A stretch of 64,000 nucleotides of DNA, from the NCBI GenBank assembly GCA_028023455.1, contig JAQFVV010000014.1, forward strand, positions 2,545,336 through 2,609,335, in the 5' to 3' direction. Source of the stretch: Epiperipatus broadwayi. Taxonomy: Eukaryota > Onychophora > Udeonychophora > Euonychophora > Peripatidae. A program made the translations under genes and the position numbers. Below the pieces are notes generated by a model, which saw nothing but the letters and a program-made list of their open reading frames with translations, ran no database searches and had not been told where the DNA came from. Positions 37,951-49,699 of the stretch are shown piece after piece; the stretch's first letter is position 1; each line of letters begins with the position of its first letter.

Positions 37951-38760
37951 AAGTTAGTAAACGGGCGGAATAGTAAAGGAAATAAACAAAAAAGGACTGG
38001 AAATGGACTATGAGTCTAATATAATTATTTTGACGTAGGTGAAAAGCCTGAATTAGAATTTCGCTATTTAAAATGATGGATTGTTTTGTCAAATAATAAT
38101 AACGGAGGCTTCGCAAAATAAAAGATTTTTTTTTCTCCACGCACATATTAATTAAGGAAATGTTCGTAAATAAACAGTTCAAATAAATAAAAATCAAAAA
38201 ATCAAGTTAAATAAATGGGTCAAATTAATGATATAAAAGTAAAGTTGTAGATTTAAATAAATGAATAAAATAACGGAAATACATAAAATAAAAACAAGTT
38301 AAATAAATAAGTATAATATATCTGAAGAAAATAAATAAAATATTCATAATAAAGCAAAATAGTTTTTTTTTTCTGAGTACACGCACGTTCATATATAAGT
38401 TAAAGTAATGGGTTAAAAGTAATATCGTAATATAAATAAATATGTAAATTGATGTCCGTGATAGTTTAGAATAGTATTGTAAGTTAAATAAATATGTAAG
38501 ATAATGTTCGTAATAGTTCAGAATAATATAAATAAATATGTTAAAGTAATGTTCATGTGTATTTAAAATAATATTGTAGGATTAGTGATAAATAATATAA
38601 AGTCAATCTAAGTTATATTAGGAGCGTATAAGGGTTCGAATCTAAAGGGATGAGGGTAGTATTGAAATAAGGTAGATAAGGATTAAGTTTAAAGCTCTCG
38701 ACTGGATAAATTCTAGTACCCGTAACGGATTGGCCGGGATCATTCCTCTTTTAAAAAAAC
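37951..38760 (+). other. Non-coding AT-rich internal region of element 2 with short tandem repeats
   Basis: It is dominated by TAAATAAAT-type words. At about 38430-38580 three diverged units of roughly 50 bp begin AAATAAATATGT and continue with (A)TGTTCGTAATAGTT-like sequence. No frame is supported. Confidence 0.55.
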
Positions 38761-38826
38761 GCACTGGCAACAACCAGAGTAAGTCGTGAGTCACTTTTCA
38801 GGGGAGAATCCCCATATCTCGTAACT

Positions 38827-39008
38827 CGTTTTCCAAAGCGTAAGTCGGAAATGGACAGTTGAAATCTCCTGCCATTGTAGTTGCTTAGTCAAAGTCCGAT
38901 CAAGAGAATCGGCAATCGTTTTCCAGGGCGTAAGTCGAAAATGGACAGTTGAAATTCCTGCCATTTGCAGCCACCTTTTCTTAGTCAAAGTCCGATCAAG
39001 AGAATCGG
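38827..39008 (+). repeat. Tandem duplicated motif near the 3' LTR of element 2
   Basis: Two units (38827-38912 and 38917-39008) share GTTTTCC, GCGTAAGTCG, AAATGGACAGTTGAAAT, CCTGCCAT and TTAGTCAAAGTCCGATCAAG. A diverged counterpart pair lies at the same relative place in element 1, with GACTTCGGAAA, CTGCC and CCGTAAGAGAAT words. Confidence 0.8.
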
Positions 39009-39250
39009 AAGCCGAAGCTTCATTTACAAAAAATCCCTGCGCCACAAATTTAGTTTGTCCTCATGGTCATTATCCAGGACGAACATTGTAAGCAATGTTA
39101 CCAGCATAGAAAGAAGAAAAGCATAATTGGAAATTGCCCTTAGTATGAAAAGAAAAAGATACCAAAAAGCAAACTTAGAAAGAATAATAAATTAAGATTT
39201 AATGTTGTCAGAGATAAAATGGTCAAAAATGATGCATTTTACTCTCAAAA

Positions 39251-39265
39251 GGAAGGGCGGTGTAA
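39251..39265 (+). promoter_or_regulatory. Polypurine tract region of element 2
   Basis: CTCAAAAGGAAGGGCGGTGTAA directly precedes the 3' LTR start TGTACC. It is the expected site for plus-strand primer formation. Confidence 0.65.
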
Positions 39266-40870
39266 TGTACCTATATTGATATAGGCACATATAATTTTTA
39301 TCTAAAATTATTATTAAAGTAATCTTTCGTAAAAGAAAAACATAAAATTAAATGTTGAAGAGTTTATTCAGTTTGTTTTAGAAAAAGATAGGAATTAAAT
39401 AGTTTTATTAGTAGTCGTAAAAATATAAATATACAAATCTCTTTTCATTCAATTTTAATTAAAGAAAAAATAATGTTAAAACTAAATAGTAAATTGTATT
39501 AAAATATATGTGCGTATATATTTGAGATTTGTAAATAAATAAAATGTATGCGAAATAAAAGAAGATTATCATTAAAAACACGGCAATGGCTATTAATAAA
39601 ATAAAACAACATCTCTGCATGGCTATTACTAATTAAGCAATCTTCCAAAACACGTTTATCAAAGGATTAATTGATAAGGAATTCGACAACAGATCTTTGC
39701 CGGAGATATCAGAAAGACAACAAGGCGCAGGTATAAATAGACCTTTTTTATCGGACAGTCATTCATTCCACAAATTAATTGAGTTGAGACAATCATTTCA
39801 CAAAGTTATGAGAGAGTGCAGTTCGGAAATTAATTGAGTCAGTTAAGAAACAAAATGCAGTGCTGAGAATATTTTGGAACGCACGTTCACCTCCAGCCCA
39901 GATGTCCGAGAAAACAGCAGATCTGCCCGTGAAATAATGTCAGCTTAACATCTTAGAAAATCTCCGTCAGTATCTATTTGTCTCCGATAGCAATAATCGT
40001 GAAAATCAGGGAACTCTGCAAGGAAACATCCCAGCCGGCTGGTAAGCATTTATAATGGAAATATCCTCACCGAAAGCAGCCTCCAAAGAACAAAATTCTA
40101 CGCCAACATTCAAAATCCTAGGTAAAACATTTGCTTATTTTCGTTATACTGTAATAGCCATTGCATTTCATTAATTCGTGCGAATCCTCCAAGAGTCTAA
40201 TTATATGAACTCGATATCATACATAAATGAACTATTGATGTGTGTGATTAAATTTCAAATGCTATGTAGTCCTTTATTATCATTATTATGTGTGTGCATA
40301 AGATAATATGTGCGTGGTCATTATATCAATATTTATTAGTTAAATTAAAATGTTTTGTTATTAAATCTATAGGAATGTTTAAACTATTTAGAAATGTTAA
40401 TTTAAAATATGCGTGTGTTTTATTAGAATTATAAAATGTTTAAATTTAGTAAATAAATGTTAGTTAATAAATTATCTTTAAAATTAAACTATATTTGTCG
40501 GTTAATTCTTTTTATCAATTCTTTTTAACAAATTCTTTTATTAATTCTTTTAATCACTAATTAAGTATAATCTATTAGTGATTACAAACAGCTGAGCTAG
40601 TCATGGATTTAGGCGTTGGGTTAGTTGCCACTATTCAAAGTGCGTTGTCTATTCTTTTAGAATAAGCAGCTGGCACCCGTGTTTATACACAAACAAAAAA
40701 AGTGCTTTGAACTTGGTGTTGAACTCAACAGTCGAGAAGAAGTTATGTCCTGGAAATGTAACGTTAGTTATATACTTTATAGCTATCGTTTGGGCATACA
40801 TACTCTCCGAGTATGTTCTTCTCTGCCTAAGAGGCCGGGGATTCGAATCCACATATTCGAACTCGGTTCA
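39266..40870 (+). repeat. 3' LTR of element 2
   Basis: Direct repeat of 35210-36815, ending GGTTCA against (AT)n. The 5'-LTR TGGCGCCCGTG near 36613 reads TGGCACCCGTG here, one of several small differences. TATA box at 39732 and donor-like GT at 40122 are retained. Confidence 0.87.
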
Positions 40871-40899
40871 ATATATATATATATATATACGCTAAAACT

Positions 40900-43800
40900 G
40901 GTAACAGATGCTAAAAGAATACTTTTTTTTAAAAATTATTTACATGAAATAAATTTCATTTATTAATAATGATTAAGAGTATAATAGTAGCATAATGATG
41001 AATATATATCAAAGTCTTTTTTTTTACTAATTTTTATTATTATCTTATCATTTGATATAAGCTTAAATAATAAATTCACATAATTAAGACTTAAATCAAT
41101 TGTTAACATATTTTGTGTATGTGAGATAGAGTTTGTCATTAACTCATTTATGACTGTATGCTTTAATAATTTTAATCATAAGTCATTTCTATTAATTGCA
41201 ATCTAGCTGGGGTAAATTATAAAGAAATATTATATGATATTAGATTATGGTTGGTAAATTTAAATTGTCTTCTTAATTTTAGCCACCTCAATGAGTTAAT
41301 GTTTATTTCAATAAATATTATTATTATTAACTTAATTATTTTGATTTTTTTATTGCATGAATCATTATAAAACTATTTTATTATACAATTTATTTACAAT
41401 TAAAATATTTAAGTGTATATACCATATTATAGCTTATTAGTAAGTAAAATAGTATTCATTGAACTTTATCTTTTTTGCCTGGTAGATGTAGTTATTATTG
41501 GCCATTGGTGCTTTACAAATTCATGAGTCCATTGTAGATATAAATCCAAACTTCCATAGAGCCAATTGTGGAGCAACATATTTATTAGTTATATATTTTA
41601 GTTGTCTAAGTACAATATTTATATAGTATCTTTTAGATTGTCCAAAATTTAGTGCATCAGGGGAGAAAACCTTTTGGTTCATGATTTTATTTATTATATG
41701 TGGTTGCCCAAATCTATGAAGCACTTTGAGGCCAACTAACCCTGCTCAGTTATAATATTTTTGTTATATTCATGATTATCCAAATCTGCAAGCTATTCAG
41801 TGAATAGCATTTATTTTACTTTTACATATTATCTGTCTTTATTACTTTTCCTTTACATTTTGGCTCATCCAACGAGGAAATATATCTATTTATGAGATGA
41901 TGTTGCATCACTATTGTTGTTCATGTTTTACAATATTTTCTTCATACCATATTGGCAGGTGACTTGACATTAGGCATTCTACTGATAGCTTAAGTGTAAT
42001 AATTATAGTCAATTTTCTAAACAGATTTTTTGTCTTAGCAAAGAATCAATTTAGTAATTTTTAGTTGTTTAGTCTGACATTCTACTAGTGTACTATGCAC
42101 AGAACATGAATCTGCTTAAAAAGTAAAAGAAAACACAAATGTGTGACTTGGGATCCAATTTTCATTATACAGAAATAAGGTTCATGTAAGTAACAATGTA
42201 AAAGTTTGCTTCATTGTATGGAGTAGCAATATGAGATATTATGCTTTATAATTTTAGTTTTAAATCACAGAACCCTTTATTAATTTTTTTTATGTAGTAT
42301 TGCAGCTGTAGTTTTAAAATAATTTTTTAAATTTATTTGCATCTAATTCAACCTATTTATTGCTTAATTCAATGTTGGAATTCTTCATTACAGTTTTTAA
42401 TAATAAGAATCTCTGATTCTATCTTGATTAACATATAGTGTGTAATAGTAGGCTAAGGTATTATAAGTTATTGTAATGTCGAATATTCAGGGATGGTCAA
42501 CATTACAATAGTGTATTTGCTTATATTATTGTCAATGTTTCAGGACAAGTAAAGAAGCATATTCCTGAAATGCATGTATACTTAGATGGTTTTAATTTTT
42601 TTTTTTCATATATTATGACAGCTGTAATAAAAAATATATTATGCCAATCTGATTGGAGCTGACATCTCAACAAATTTATTTAGATCATTTTATATAATAT
42701 TGAAAAAGGCTTTCGAACAAATTATTGGATCTGCTTTTTCTAGGGAATATAAATAAATACTGATGTTTCTAAATATTGTTTTTTTAAAAATGCATTCCAT
42801 TTATTCGATTTTTGATGCTTAACAAAAAAATTTAAATTGTATAGTTTCAATAAGAAAATAAACAATAGTTTTCATTGCATCATTTTTCTATTTTTAGATT
42901 ATATTGTTTTGCTAATTTAAAATCTAAAAGATGGGGACAATCTAAAATTAGAGTCCTCCTTATAATATATCACGATTTTATTTTAATATAGTTTTAACGT
43001 ACCATTAATTTATCAATAGCATAAAGTATTGCACATTTATTTTTACTTAAAATTAGTGCGTGCATGCAGTTTTCCAGTATTAGAAAATTTTAAAACATTA
43101 TTTCAAGGTTACTATCGTATATTTTCTTAAAATGTCGAACATAAAGGAATATGTTTGTATAAACATTTTATTATTTATTATTACTTTACTTGTTGTTTAA
43201 AAATGCTATATAAAAGAAGTACAAGAATAGCTCCATCTGTTAACACCAGAATTTGACCTAATTTGGCCATCGGTAACAATACAATTCTATACAACTACAG
43301 AAAAAAAAAATGATTCAAAAGCAAAACTAAAAATGTTTTTTTTTATTCTTTAAAAAAAAAAAAAAAACTTATTTTTTTAATTGTGTAGAATAATTGAGAT
43401 GAAGATAAAAGTTACATCATTTTGTACATATATAGATTTATTTGTGGCAACTTCTAATCACCTCTTCATTACCTTTGTTTATAATATGTATCCCAGATTG
43501 TGCTTATTATTTTTTAATTTATTATTTTGTTCTTTATTCTTTGATAGCTAGTTTCACATTGTCAAATTACAACAATAAAAGCTTAGAAATTTGTGAAATT
43601 TAATTTTTAAAACTAAATCAACTGAAAGCATTCTCAGTAGGGGATCTAGTCTGTAATTTGAAGCTGTCTGCCAGACTTTATTAAAAGAACCTAACAACAC
43701 CTTGTTCTTTTCTTTTGCATCTAGATGGACATTTTCTTTTTATGTAGATTAGCGGATGCAGTTATAGTTATTTCGTTATTCAAGAAATATTTTTATAATA

Positions 43801-45150
43801 AAGTTACAAATTGATAGTTTTTTTTTTTTAACAGTTTTAATTTATTTTAATCTTTGTATCTTCCCGAATGTCTTGGTTGCATTATGATGTATAATAAATA
43901 AATAAGAAGTATTAATGTAAAATTATTACCATGAATTACAACGATGAATAACAATAGTTAGCATGCATCAGAAACTTTCAGTAATTATGAAAAAAAAAAG
44001 TCTCATAAGAACAAAGAACACCAGATGGCTCTTCAGCACTGTAATGATGACTTATTAAATGAAATGCAAGTGTAAGTATGTATGTTTACTTTACTTGAAA
44101 GTATTAATAAAGTTATTAAAATCATTATTATTTAATATTGTCTATTTAAATTTGAAACATTGTTGCCATTGTCTTTGTAAAAAATATTCGTGCACAAACC
44201 TTTTCTCCTTTTATTACAGTGTATTGATTGCATTATATTTATAAAATCTTAAACCCTAAGTAGAAAAAAAAAAGTCTTTTTTTTTTGTTTGTTTACCAGT
44301 AGTTTTTTGTTCTTGGTATATTGGGATGATATAGCTTAAAGTTAGCTAACTTTATAACTATATATGTATGTTGTACTTTGAAAATTAGACTTAAAAAAAA
44401 AAAAAACAATTTAATATGTATTAAGATGTTTTAAGTGAATGATAATTAGAAGAATTATGTCATTACTAGTTTTGGTGCTCCTGTAACCTATATGTACCCA
44501 CTAAATGGAATTCCATAGCACTTGCAAATAACAAGGGGAAAAAACTAATCGATAAGAATAAAATGTACATATTTATAGCCATTAAAAATATATAGTAAAG
44601 AAGAAAAATCCACTGCAGTAATTATAATTAATAAGACTGAAAATAAAATATTTGACAATCTGACCAATGTAGAATGAATAAGTTTTGATTCATATTTTGC
44701 ATAATAAGTAAAATTATGTTTCATTTATAGGAAAATTAAAATAATATACATTTTAGTAAGCCAAAAAAATAATCCTCAGCAGCCATTGTAATAAATAAAA
44801 ACATGGCATTTATTTATTTAAAAACCCAACTAATACTAAATGCAAATAAGAAACATTTTAACTAGCACTGCAATATATTAAAATGAAATTGAAGGCAGTT
44901 ATTTATATTTTTCCATAAATTTTATATATATATATTTTTGGATACTCTATATTTTTCCATGGTTTTATTTATAATAATTACTGCCATGGATTTTTTTTTT
45001 TTTTGCTAAATAAGATATTTTAATTCATTAAAAATATGTCAAATATTTTAAATTCCAAAAAGCAATCCATACATTATTTCCATTTTCCCATAAATAAAAT
45101 ACATTTTGCAAGATATGAAACAATACTTATTCATTTTCTATGGTTTTGTT
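40900..45150. other. AT-rich intronic DNA
   Basis: No gene is supported. A 67-aa minus-strand frame (41521-41724) has a fairly normal amino-acid mix (RYYINIVLRQLKYITNKYVA) but no motif I recognise. Poly-A and poly-T runs are common (for example 43352-43366 and 44991-45004). Confidence 0.5.
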
Positions 45151-45159
45151 GTTAAAGAC

Positions 45160-45543
45160 ATTGGTTTCATTTGTATTTACATATTGGATTATTTCCCTCA
45201 TCAAATATTAAGTATTGAATGTCTTTAGAAAACTTTATTTAAATATTATAATTACATTCAACTATTAGGAATAGCATGCAGGTTAGTATATGCACAAATT
45301 TTCCAAGAGTTATTATTCTCCTCTCTCCTTCAGCTGTTGCTGGCCTGACCAGTGACAGTACAAGCATGATAATCAAACCTGAATCATTAGATTCTTGAAT
45401 ATTGAATTTTAAGGTAACACTCTAACCACCTGAGCTATCCTGCCAAAGGCAACAGTCAGTAGAAATTTTATATACTTATCTATGAAGTTCCTCCTGATTT
45501 CTTCAGTTTTTTCTAAGAGCAAAGTTGATTAGTAATTTTCATA
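45160..45543 (-). repeat. tRNA-related repeat unit, copy A
   Basis: On the minus strand the unit starts near 45543 (TAATCAACTTTG) and reaches a tRNA-like head GGCAGGATAGCTCAGGTGG. A TTAGAGTGTTACC segment follows, then a degenerate B box GGTTTGATTATC (45368-45379). Its tail contains GTTGAATGTAATTATA and ACATTCAATACTTAATATT. The A-box-like TAGCTCAGGTGG is good. It lies directly next to a Gypsy-like relic in the same orientation. It matches copies B and C over head and tail. Confidence 0.72.
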
Positions 45544-45552
45544 CATGTATGA

Positions 45553-45960
45553 TATGACAATATATGATCTAAACATCTTAATAGCATTGTCCCACTATTG
45601 ATTAGACCAAATGGCATCATTTGAAATACATATGAATATTCTTTATACTTAAAAAACTGTATATTTCCTGTCTTCAGGTTGAAGAGATATTTGCCTGTAA
45701 CTAGCTGTTAGATTGACTCTAGTAAATATTGTCTTATCCTTAAATTTAATCAAAAAATGATGGTGGCACATCTTACTCAGATATAGTTATGTTATTTAAT
45801 TGCCTAACATTTGAACATAACCTTAAGGATCTTTTTTTTTTAATTACTATTAAGGGATTGTTATATTAAGAAAGACTTTTTTCTATAATATTCCACTCCA
45901 GCATTTTATCAATTTGTTTCTTCATCTCCTCTTTATACTATTAGGGTATTGGTTAAGATG
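45553..45960 (-). pseudogene. Gypsy-like reverse transcriptase fragment
   Basis: Minus-strand translation, with stops and frame breaks, shows the entry region of a Ty3/Gypsy RT: PLIVIKKKRSLRLCSNVRQL followed by NNITI, then KYLFNLKTGNIQ, then YSYVFQMMPFGLINSGTML. The M-P-F-G-L motif is diagnostic. The catalytic Y-x-D-D region and everything beyond are missing, cut near copy A of the tRNA-related repeat. It is the distal part of the same relic as the protease and Gag fragments upstream. Confidence 0.75.
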
Positions 45961-46086
45961 TACATTGATAATGCATTTCATATTTTATTCTGATAGTTTA
46001 CATATCCAGGTATGACACCAGATTTGTTGGAAAACACATTCTGATACTTAATCAGAATATTCTCTAGACTTAAGAATATCATGCTG

Positions 46087-46723
46087 TTAACCTTTCATGG
46101 TTTTAAGCTTAGCTTTAATTTCACGAATTTGAATTATTTCTTCTACACATGCAATTCTTGGTGATGAAAATTGCTTAACATTAACAATGTTAATCTCTCC
46201 TTGGTTGCATATGAAAATATTATTTTTATAAATTAGGTTGCAGTTATGATATTGCAGAAAATCAAAACCTAAAATTACATTTTGAACCAATCCAATAACT
46301 AAAAAGTCAAGTTCTATACTTTGGTGGTCAATTTGTAAATTATCCATATCTGTTTAACATCAAGTTTGACTCTTTTTCTATTAGCTGAAATAACTTGTTT
46401 GTTTCAAAGGTAATGTGGAATATCGAAATTCATATTTAAAATCTTCTGAAGAAATTCTTGACTATTTAGTGTAATGTGGAAATATCAAAATTGATATTTA
46501 TAATCTTGTGAATAAATTCTTGCCTTATAATGGAAATCTGGCTTCCTGTATCTTTCAAGGTTTCAGTGTGAATACCTTCTAATGTAATTGCAATTAAAGG
46601 GCAATTTTGAGTATAATCATTAATCCTTTGATCTTCAATAATTAGATTGTTTAACGTATTTATAATATAATCTACATCAAATTCATTGTCACTTGTATAT
46701 TTGTAGATCCTTGTAAAGGCCAT
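46087..46723 (-). pseudogene. Retroviral-type aspartic protease fragment of the Gypsy-like relic
   Basis: One frame (46723-46466) carries CPLIAITLEGIHTETLKDTG followed by SQISIIRQEF, with the D-T-G catalytic triad of retropepsins. The next frame (46347-46087) carries LVIGLVQNVILGFDFLQYH, the I-L-G-x-D-F-L strand that closes such proteases. Between them is a roughly 60-bp tandem duplication (about 46411-46465 and 46472-46528, built on TAATGTGGAAATATC..AAATTCTTG) that breaks the frame. Retropepsins cut the Gag-Pol polyprotein; this one is inactive as it stands. Confidence 0.75.
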
Positions 46724-47085
46724 TCCATTGAGGTCTCAATTAATTTTCCAAGGCTGTAGATAGTATCAGAACACATTACAGTATTGTTACCTTGGCTATA
46801 TTCCTTGAATGTGATGCATTAGTAAACCTTTGGATGGATTCTTGATAAGGACCATTACTATTATGTATCCTAGGTCTATGTCTCTATGGTTCTACATACA
46901 GGCTTGGACATTTGGAATTTAGATGTATTTACATGTTTTAATACATTCATTTCTGATGTTTCTTTGTTCATACTGTAATTCTTCCATTTTGATGTTCTTT
47001 AATAGTTTAGCTACATCAATAGTGGCTCTATCAATAGCAAGAAGAATTTGTTGAATCCATCAAAGCAAGTTATGCTTGTTGGTCC

Positions 47086-47500
47086 TTATAATTTGACTTT
47101 TAGATAGCAGGTATAATTAAGGTTCCTGAGATTTGATACTTGGTAGTGAAAAAATTGGATTAGATTTTCTTCTGAATTAATTCCAAATCTTTCCTGTGAA
47201 ACTTGATGATGAATGCTATGTTCCTTCTCTTTACTCCAAACCTTTAATAAAGATTGGCAGTAATCTCCAAAAGTAATAAGCTTTATGAACAATAATTCTC
47301 ACTAAGTCTAGTTGACTATTTGCCATAACAACCTTTTCCCTTTCACTTAATCCATTAAATGAGTATACCTCTTGTAATATTGTTAAATATTTCATAGGGT
47401 ATTCTGTGATGTTGCCCTTGATTGTTTTGAGTCTAATGAATTTTGGATGTAGTATTGTAATTTTCCATGGGATGATTACTTTTATATTGTCCTGGACACT
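47086..47500 (-). pseudogene. Gag capsid fragment of the Gypsy-like relic, related to element 1 Gag
   Basis: The minus frame 47292-47086 reads GDYCQSLLKVWSKEKEHSIH, continuing VSQERFGINSEENLIQFFHY and QVSNLRNL. It parallels element 1 Gag (VEYREEILRSFW, then EKYGLKPNETITQFYYRQVA and GLQQL) over the same capsid segment. Earlier codons to about 47500 (ITEYPMKYLTILQEVYSFN) probably extend it. This ties the protease/RT relic to the lineage of the Gag-only element at 9-16 kb. Confidence 0.7.
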
Positions 47501-47980
47501 AAATTCTAGCTACTTGCTCATCATTTTTATCTCTTTGTGACATAACTTCTCAATAATATTGTTAATTCCTTCCACACTATCATCCAATATTTTCCCTTCA
47601 TTCGATGGTTCACTTATGGTAGGTGGTAGTATGATGTCACATTTAAGTGGAGATACTCCAGTGTTATTTAGACTTCCTGTGCTTTCATCATAAGGTTTTA
47701 TTAAACTATGACTAGGTTTATTTATCTCATTTTAATATTTGATTTTTAATCACTATCATAAAATTTTTGATCTATGTTTGATGGTGTTCTTCCAAATTCT
47801 TTTTATGGATTCCATTTCCTTTTTTTATTTTGCCTTTAATCTTTTATTTTTCTATCTATTGAAATCATGTTCTTGATTACTTTATTAAATTTAATTAATT
47901 AGAAATGGTGGGTGAAATTTCAAATCATTTATTTCAGACTGTACCACATCTAAGTTGATACCATAAGTTAAGTAATTCTG
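47500..47980 (-). other. Probable N-terminal Gag/leader remnant, uncertain
   Basis: Broken minus frames such as PTISEPSNEGKILDDSVEG look coding-derived and lie where the Gag N-terminus of the relic would be. No start or LTR was identified. The distal edge merges with the PLE fragment that starts near 47980. Confidence 0.35.
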
Positions 47981-49107
47981 TTCTATTTAAGTTTCTAAAC
48001 ATTTGATTTCCTGTTTATTCTGTATTTTCTATTATTTATTTGTTTTTTTGTATTGATTTATTTTATTGACTATTTAAGGTTTTTGTAATAGCAGTTGATG
48101 GATAACCATTTTTCATAAGAGTTTGTTCTGTGTAGATCTTTTCTTTTTCCAAATCAATGGTTTCTGAACAAACCTTTTTTGCTCTGTTAAATTTGTGTTT
48201 CTAGTGTGATTGGATGTGTATCCTAAGTAAATTTCTATATGTGTTGGTTTTCTATAAACTGTAGGTTTGATTTTGCCATGATGAGTTTTTCACAAGAACA
48301 TCTAAGAATGCTAATTTTTGTCCTTGTTCTGACTGCATTGTGAATTTAACTGAAGGGGATATGTTGTTGATGTGTTTCCAGAAAGTTTGTAGTAGTGCTC
48401 CATCATGTGGCAATATAAAAAATGTATCAACTTAGTTAAGCAAAACTTCAGCTGGATGTGGAGTAGTCTTTACGCTATGATTTCAAATTTTTTCAAGTAA
48501 ATGTTGCTAGTCAGAGGTGTCAATGGTGAGCCCATAGTCATTCCTTGTTGGCAGAATTCTGTGTTGTGTTGACAATAACGTGTTATTATGTGGAATGTTA
48601 ATAAGTTTTATTATCCTATCAAAGGGAAGAGTTATTCTGAGAGTAAGCTATTATCACCATTTAATCTTTTTTTTTTTGAAGCAGGCAATGCTTCTTCAAC
48701 ACGGTACATTTGTGAATAAACTTTCCACATTAAACCTTAGTGATACGTCATTTTATTCAATTTTCATGTTCTTGATTAATTCTACAAAGTGTCTAGATTC
48801 CCTGACAAGGAATTAAGAACTTTGAGAAGAATTTTTTACAAATTTTGGCAAGGTAAATTTCTAAAACTAACAATGAGTCATAATGGAACCTTAACCTTAT
48901 GTGTTTTAGGTAGACCATAAAGATGAGGAATTTTGTTGAAATATGATGTTAGTTTACTTTTTTCTGAATCACTGAAGTACGTGCATGCTTTCTGAGTAAT
49001 GCTTGTAATTTTATTTTTGTACTCAGTATCAGATTTTTTACCAATTTTCTGTATTGGCCTGCTGTGGGGGATTCTGGTATTTTGTTATCACAATCAATTG
49101 TATCCAG
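47980..49107 (-). pseudogene. PLE reverse transcriptase fragment, inverted
   Basis: From 49107 leftwards the minus strand encodes, with breaks, Penelope-like RT: QYRKLVKNLILSTKIKLQAL, then a region corresponding to the K-I-H-K segment, then FCQQGMTMGSPLTPLTSNIY, then HGKIKPTVYRKPTHIEIYLG and YTSNHT. A-M-G-S-P-like and V-Y-R-K-P-T-H motifs are typical of PLEs. It is closely related to the plus-strand copy at 49.7-51.74 kb. It ends abruptly where a plus-sense endonuclease end begins. Confidence 0.75.
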
Positions 49108-49193
49108 GAAGAAAATTCAAAGAAGCTTCTCACATGACAATGGAATGTCCTCACAAATTAACCTAGTGTGACTATACTTAAGGTATGGAAACC
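49107..49193 (+). pseudogene. PLE endonuclease 3' end plus 3' UTR (pseudo-LTR-like, upstream copy)
   Basis: AGGAAGAAAATTCAAAGAAG starts a stub encoding RKFKEASHM, matching RRKFKEAAHM at 51.7 kb. Its UTR then stays collinear with the UTR at 51.74 kb and runs into tRNA-related copy B. A 5'-truncated copy placed just ahead of a longer copy is the arrangement called a pseudo-LTR in PLEs. Confidence 0.6.
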
Positions 49194-49565
49194 ATTAATC
49201 AACTTTGTTCTTAGAACGTGGAGAAACCAGGAGGAATGTCATATATAAGTGTATAAAATTTCTGCTGATGGTAGCCTTTGGTAGGATGACTCAGTTGATT
49301 AAAATATTACCTTAAAATTCAATATTCAAGAAATCTAAGGGTCCAGGTTTCATTCCCATGTCAGTACTATCACTAGTCAGGCTAGAAACACCTGCAGAAG
49401 TGACTCGAAACAGTGTACATATATTAATCTGAGTGCTATTACTAACAGCTGAATGTAATTGGAAAATTTAAATAGTTAATTTTTTTAAAGACATTCAATG
49501 CTTAATATTAAATGATATAAATAGTCCAATATATAAATGCAACTAAAATACTATCATTACAAATC
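49194..49565 (+). repeat. tRNA-related repeat unit, copy B
   Basis: It starts TAATCAACTTTGTTCTTAG. The tRNA-like head GGTAGGATGACTCAGTTGAT begins near 49280 and the B box GGTTTCATTCC lies at 49346-49356. The conserved tail holds GCTATTACTAACAGCTGAAT and AGACATTCAATGC. It is continuous with the PLE 3' UTR upstream. Confidence 0.72.
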
Positions 49566-49699
49566 TTCAGGAAAACATTAAGTATTCCATATGGACCCAA
49601 TACTGTATTAAACTTTAGTTATTGTGAAATAGTATGTATAAAGTTGGCCAAAGTAGAAAATCATTTAACTTTTTTATGTAAATGTAAATCTGAAGGAAT

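Larger units (their letters stand above)
35210..40870 (+). mobile_element. LTR retrotransposon 2: non-autonomous, 1.6-kb LTRs
   Basis: Nearly identical direct repeats (35210-36815 and 39266-40870) flank about 2.45 kb. The internal part holds a primer-binding site, one ORF for a coiled-coil/basic protein, AT-rich tandem repeats, a duplicated motif and a polypurine tract (AAAAGGAAGGGCGG). There is no capsid, protease, reverse transcriptase or integrase. It lies in (TA)n on both sides: TATATATATA before GTACC and ATATATATATATAT after GGTTCA. Shared features with element 1 mark it as a diverged relative. It is sense-oriented in the helicase intron. Confidence 0.88.

Noticed and set aside
41521-41724. 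67-aa minus-strand frame
   Set aside because: Looks coding-like in composition, yet no family could be recognised.
45337-45475. Functional tRNA gene
   Set aside because: The A-box-like part is good, but the anticodon arm is replaced by a CAATATTCAAGAA stretch, the B box is degenerate and two similar copies exist; it is a tRNA-derived repeat.
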